Position numbers and translations under genes: made by a program. From Flavobacteriales bacterium UBA2426 (GTDB lineage Bacteria; Bacteroidota; Bacteroidia; Flavobacteriales_F; PHOS-HE28): a stretch of 17,078 nucleotides of DNA. The notes under the pieces are model-generated. The model saw only the letters and a program-made list of their open reading frames with translations. It was not told the origin of the DNA and did not search any database. How positions within the stretch are numbered: position 1 is the stretch's first letter; every line of letters begins with the position of its first letter. This document shows, in pieces, positions 15,937 to 17,078 of the stretch. The stretch spans positions 1-17,078 of the forward strand of contig DDRC01000079.1 of assembly GCA_002342985.1 (NCBI GenBank). Direction: 5' to 3'.

Positions 15937-17078
15937 ATGTTCACACGTTTCAATTCGCTCCTGAGCCGGTACCTGGGCGCTTCCGCTCTTGCCCTCGGCA
16001 TCACAGGGAGCGCGTGGGCCCAGGTGCCCTCCTCGGTCGATATCGATCTCGCTCCTGGCGCATCGGCCAACCAGCTCAACGTGCTCATGCGGGCCAACGG
16101 GAACCCGTTCAGCGAGGTGTTCTCCGGACTGACCTTCACCATCCGCTATGCGGAGGCCTCCACGGCCACGCTGAGTGCCGGTAGCTCCGCTTGGTGCCCC
16201 GGCCCGGCGTTCCCGATAGCCCCCACAGCTGTGGTGCAGCCAGGCAATGGGTTCAAGTACCGGACCTACAATAGCGTTTCGTTGCTGTCCATGGAGAACG
16301 TGGACGACGGCGGTTGCGGTGCTGTGCTCCCGGTTGGTGAGTGGGTGGTTGTTCACACCATCACGGTCAGCAACAACCCGAACTGCACGGAGTTCCAGAT
16401 CGTGAACGATACATGGACCCAGCAGAACAACAGGAACTTCTTCGTTTCACTGAACGGTGTGCAGGGCCTGGCAGGTACCATCGAGCCCACACCCGTGCAG
16501 CGCGGCAACTGCACCGCCGATTGCGCAGGTGTGATCGGAGGCACCGCCACCATCGATGGATGCGGCGTGTGCTCCGGCGGCACTACGGGCATCACCCCTC
16601 AGCAGCCCGCATCGGCCTCTTTCAGCTATGCTGGAACCCCCTATTGCAGCAACGCGGGGACAGTGAACCCCACCTTCAGCGGGACTACCGGTGGGACCTT
16701 CAGCAGCACGGCCGGCTTGAGCATCGATTCCGGGACCGGTGCCGTGAACACGGGTTCGAGCACTGCAGGCAGCTACACCGTCACCTATACGGTGTCGGCG
16801 TACGGCACATGCCCGCAATTCCAGACCACGGCGCCGATCACGATCTCGGCACTGCCGGTGGCCGGCGCATTGAGCGGCAACCAGTCGATCTGCGTGGGCG
16901 GAGCCACCGCCTTCAGCAGCACGGTCAGCGGCGGTACATGGAGCAGCAGCAATGAAGCGGTGGCCTCGGTGGACCCTTCCACTGGCGCAATCACGGGCGT
17001 AAGCGCTGGCAGTGCGACGATGACCTACACTGTAACCGCTGCTGGCTGCCCGGATGCAACGGCGACACGCTCGGTGAC
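15937..17078 (+). CDS. Large secreted adhesin-like protein, N-terminal part (3' end beyond window)
   Basis: The frame is open from ATG 15937 to the window edge (380 residues). A signal peptide ends GSAWAQ. Residues about 30-182 repeat the domain of the 11134-11949 protein: SSAWCP (83-88), QPGNGFKYRTYN (101-112), VDDGGCG (122-128) and NRNFFVSLNG. Next comes a cysteine motif (C192, C196, C209, C212) in DCAGVIGG...DGCGVCSGG, a pattern I recall from other marine bacterial surface proteins. From about 225 onward the sequence is serine/threonine/glycine-rich beta repeats, including an Ig-like unit of bacterial group 2 type (GGTWSSSNEAVASVDPSTG, ITGVSAGSATMTYTV). Such proteins usually end in a T9SS sorting domain; that end is not visible here. 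Only one lysine, K107, occurs in the visible part. Role inferred as surface adhesion. Confidence 0.82.
   Translation, partial: MFTRFNSLLSRYLGASALALGITGSAWAQVPSSVDIDLAPGASANQLNVLMRANGNPFSEVFSGLTFTIRYAEASTATLSAGSSAWCPGPAFPIAPTAVVQPGNGFKYRTYNSVSLLSMENVDDGGCGAVLPVGEWVVVHTITVSNNPNCTEFQIVNDTWTQQNNRNFFVSLNGVQGLAGTIEPTPVQRGNCTADCAGVIGGTATIDGCGVCSGGTTGITPQQPASASFSYAGTPYCSNAGTVNPTFSGTTGGTFSSTAGLSIDSGTGAVNTGSSTAGSYTVTYTVSAYGTCPQFQTTAPITISALPVAGALSGNQSICVGGATAFSSTVSGGTWSSSNEAVASVDPSTGAITGVSAGSATMTYTVTAAGCPDATATRSV

Overview
The window reads as chromosomal DNA from a GC-rich member of the Bacteroidota, most likely Flavobacteriales (roughly 60-65% G+C by eye). The main evidence is three type IX secretion system (T9SS) sorting domains (one type B, two type A), a DUF6089/PorG-like outer-membrane protein, and exact copies of the Bacteroidota -7 promoter element TAnnTTTG just ahead of several genes. 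Shine-Dalgarno sequences are not obvious, which also fits this phylum. No RNA gene, mobile element or CRISPR array was seen, and coding density is very high: no gap exceeds about 160 bases.

Layout. 1-819 (minus): 3'-truncated DUF6089/PorG-like barrel, divergent from 967-1908, a nitronate monooxygenase-type flavoprotein. 1961-4033: large fibronectin-like secreted protein with a type B T9SS domain. 4067-5593: IMP dehydrogenase (guaB). 5682-11030: a tight operon of three SurA/parvulin-type periplasmic folding factors followed by a MoxR AAA+ ATPase; junctions are a 4-base GTGA overlap, a 50-base overlap and a 9-base gap. 11134-17078: a block of surface/secreted proteins: a small T9SS protein, a beta-propeller T9SS protein, a lysyl oxidase-like protein with a dockerin-like tail, and a large adhesin-like protein running off the right edge.

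How it fits together. The left and central parts are envelope biogenesis: an outer-membrane T9SS-associated barrel and chaperones/isomerases for outer-membrane proteins. The right part is cargo. The most interesting point is in the right block. The lysyl oxidase-like protein keeps the three copper-ligand histidines and both residues that form the lysine tyrosylquinone cofactor in animal lysyl oxidases. It sits between two genes (11134-11949 and 15937-17078) that share a paralogous N-terminal domain. In both of these proteins the only lysine (of 271 residues, and of the 380 visible) lies in the same conserved motif. Whether that lysine is an oxidase substrate is speculation, but it is a clean and testable idea for a surface protein modification cassette.
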